In this document: positions 63,923 to 64,000 of the stretch, one piece after another
How positions within the stretch are numbered: position 1 is the stretch's first letter
Layout: every line of letters starts with the position of its first letter
Source of the DNA: an uncultured Oleiphilaceae bacterium
GTDB taxonomy: Bacteria; Pseudomonadota; Gammaproteobacteria; Pseudomonadales; Oleiphilaceae
Direction: 5' to 3'
DNA: 64,000 bases
NCBI GenBank assembly: GCA_913060665.1
Contig: CAJXUY010000013.1
Location: 1-64,000, forward strand
The notes under the pieces: model-generated
Database searches by the model: none
Told to the model about the DNA's origin: nothing
The model's input: only the letters and a program-made list of their open reading frames with translations
Position numbers and translations under genes: made by a program

Positions 63923-64000
63923 GGTTGATATCCCACGATTTATGTGAAAAACCCATGAATTATCGATATTTTCGGTCACGATCTTGTAGTGTGACTAATG

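Noticed and set aside
1-64000. CRISPR array, tRNA or rRNA genes
   Set aside because: No regularly spaced repeats with unique spacers and no tRNA cloverleaf or rRNA signature were recognised by eye; a covariance scan could still find a missed tRNA.

Overview
The window is a 64 kb stretch of moderately AT-rich chromosome from a Gram-negative bacterium. Periplasmic and outer-membrane proteins, RND efflux systems, EI-Ntr (PtsP), RNase II, a YegD-type Hsp70, many c-di-GMP and PAS sensors and a PEP-CTERM protein point to a marine, free-living gammaproteobacterium (Oceanospirillales/Alteromonadales-like). The exact genus cannot be fixed from the sequence alone. No rRNA, tRNA or CRISPR array was seen. 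Most of the window is ordinary chromosome; the accessory parts are 15.9-22.1 kb and 62.6-64 kb.

Layout. 0-6.5 kb: an HD-GYP c-di-GMP phosphodiesterase, a hemolysin III family membrane protein, a periplasmic rhodanese, an EamA exporter, and two overlapping periplasmic solute-binding proteins with no transporter genes beside them. 6.7-9.7 kb: a copper island (CopA P-type ATPase, a 22-residue membrane peptide overlapping its stop codon, and a DUF411 periplasmic protein). 9.7-12.5 kb: a partner-switching pair (membrane sensor/SpoIIE phosphatase/RsbW-like ATPase plus a STAS antagonist). 12.5-15.9 kb: an unknown membrane protein, RNase II and a DUF2505 protein. 16.2-22.1 kb: a Wadjet/MksBEF-type SMC operon jetA-jetB-jetC with no jetD nuclease, and an inverted REP pair (REPIN-like) between jetB and jetC. 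22.2-27.9 kb (minus strand): a signalling operon of a response regulator-DUF3369-GGDEF-EAL protein, a lipoprotein ligand-binding protein and a membrane histidine kinase. 28-34.4 kb: an SLT-like lipoprotein, PtsP, a MATE exporter, DUF3185 and MscS. 34.4-41.1 kb: unknown proteins, a VWA lipoprotein and a PAS-only sensor, mixed with stubs of an SDR and an MDR oxidoreductase. 41.2-56.4 kb: two RND efflux systems flanking YegD, a GlpD-like flavoenzyme and an AsmA-like protein. 56.4-62.5 kb: repair and oxidative-stress genes (AlkA-like stub, Ada-like AraC-MGMT fusion, catalase, HflX, cytoplasmic MsrB, exported MsrA and MsrB).

The last 1.4 kb is a mobile-DNA scrapyard. It holds the maturase tail and domain V/VI of a group II intron, a RelE/ParE toxin tail joined to the intron end, three short direct repeats, a 13-bp inverted repeat, and two sites in the same orientation that look like integron attC sites. 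These two sites bracket a PEP-CTERM gene whose frame is interrupted by one amber codon and whose final stop lies inside the downstream site. This looks like the edge of a chromosomal gene-cassette array.

The stand-out observations are the JetD-less Wadjet operon with its REPIN-like insertion, the attC-flanked amber-interrupted PEP-CTERM cassette, and a pattern of genes reduced to short N-terminal stubs (SDR, MDR, AlkA-like). All functions are assigned by reading motifs and remembered family features; no database search was run.
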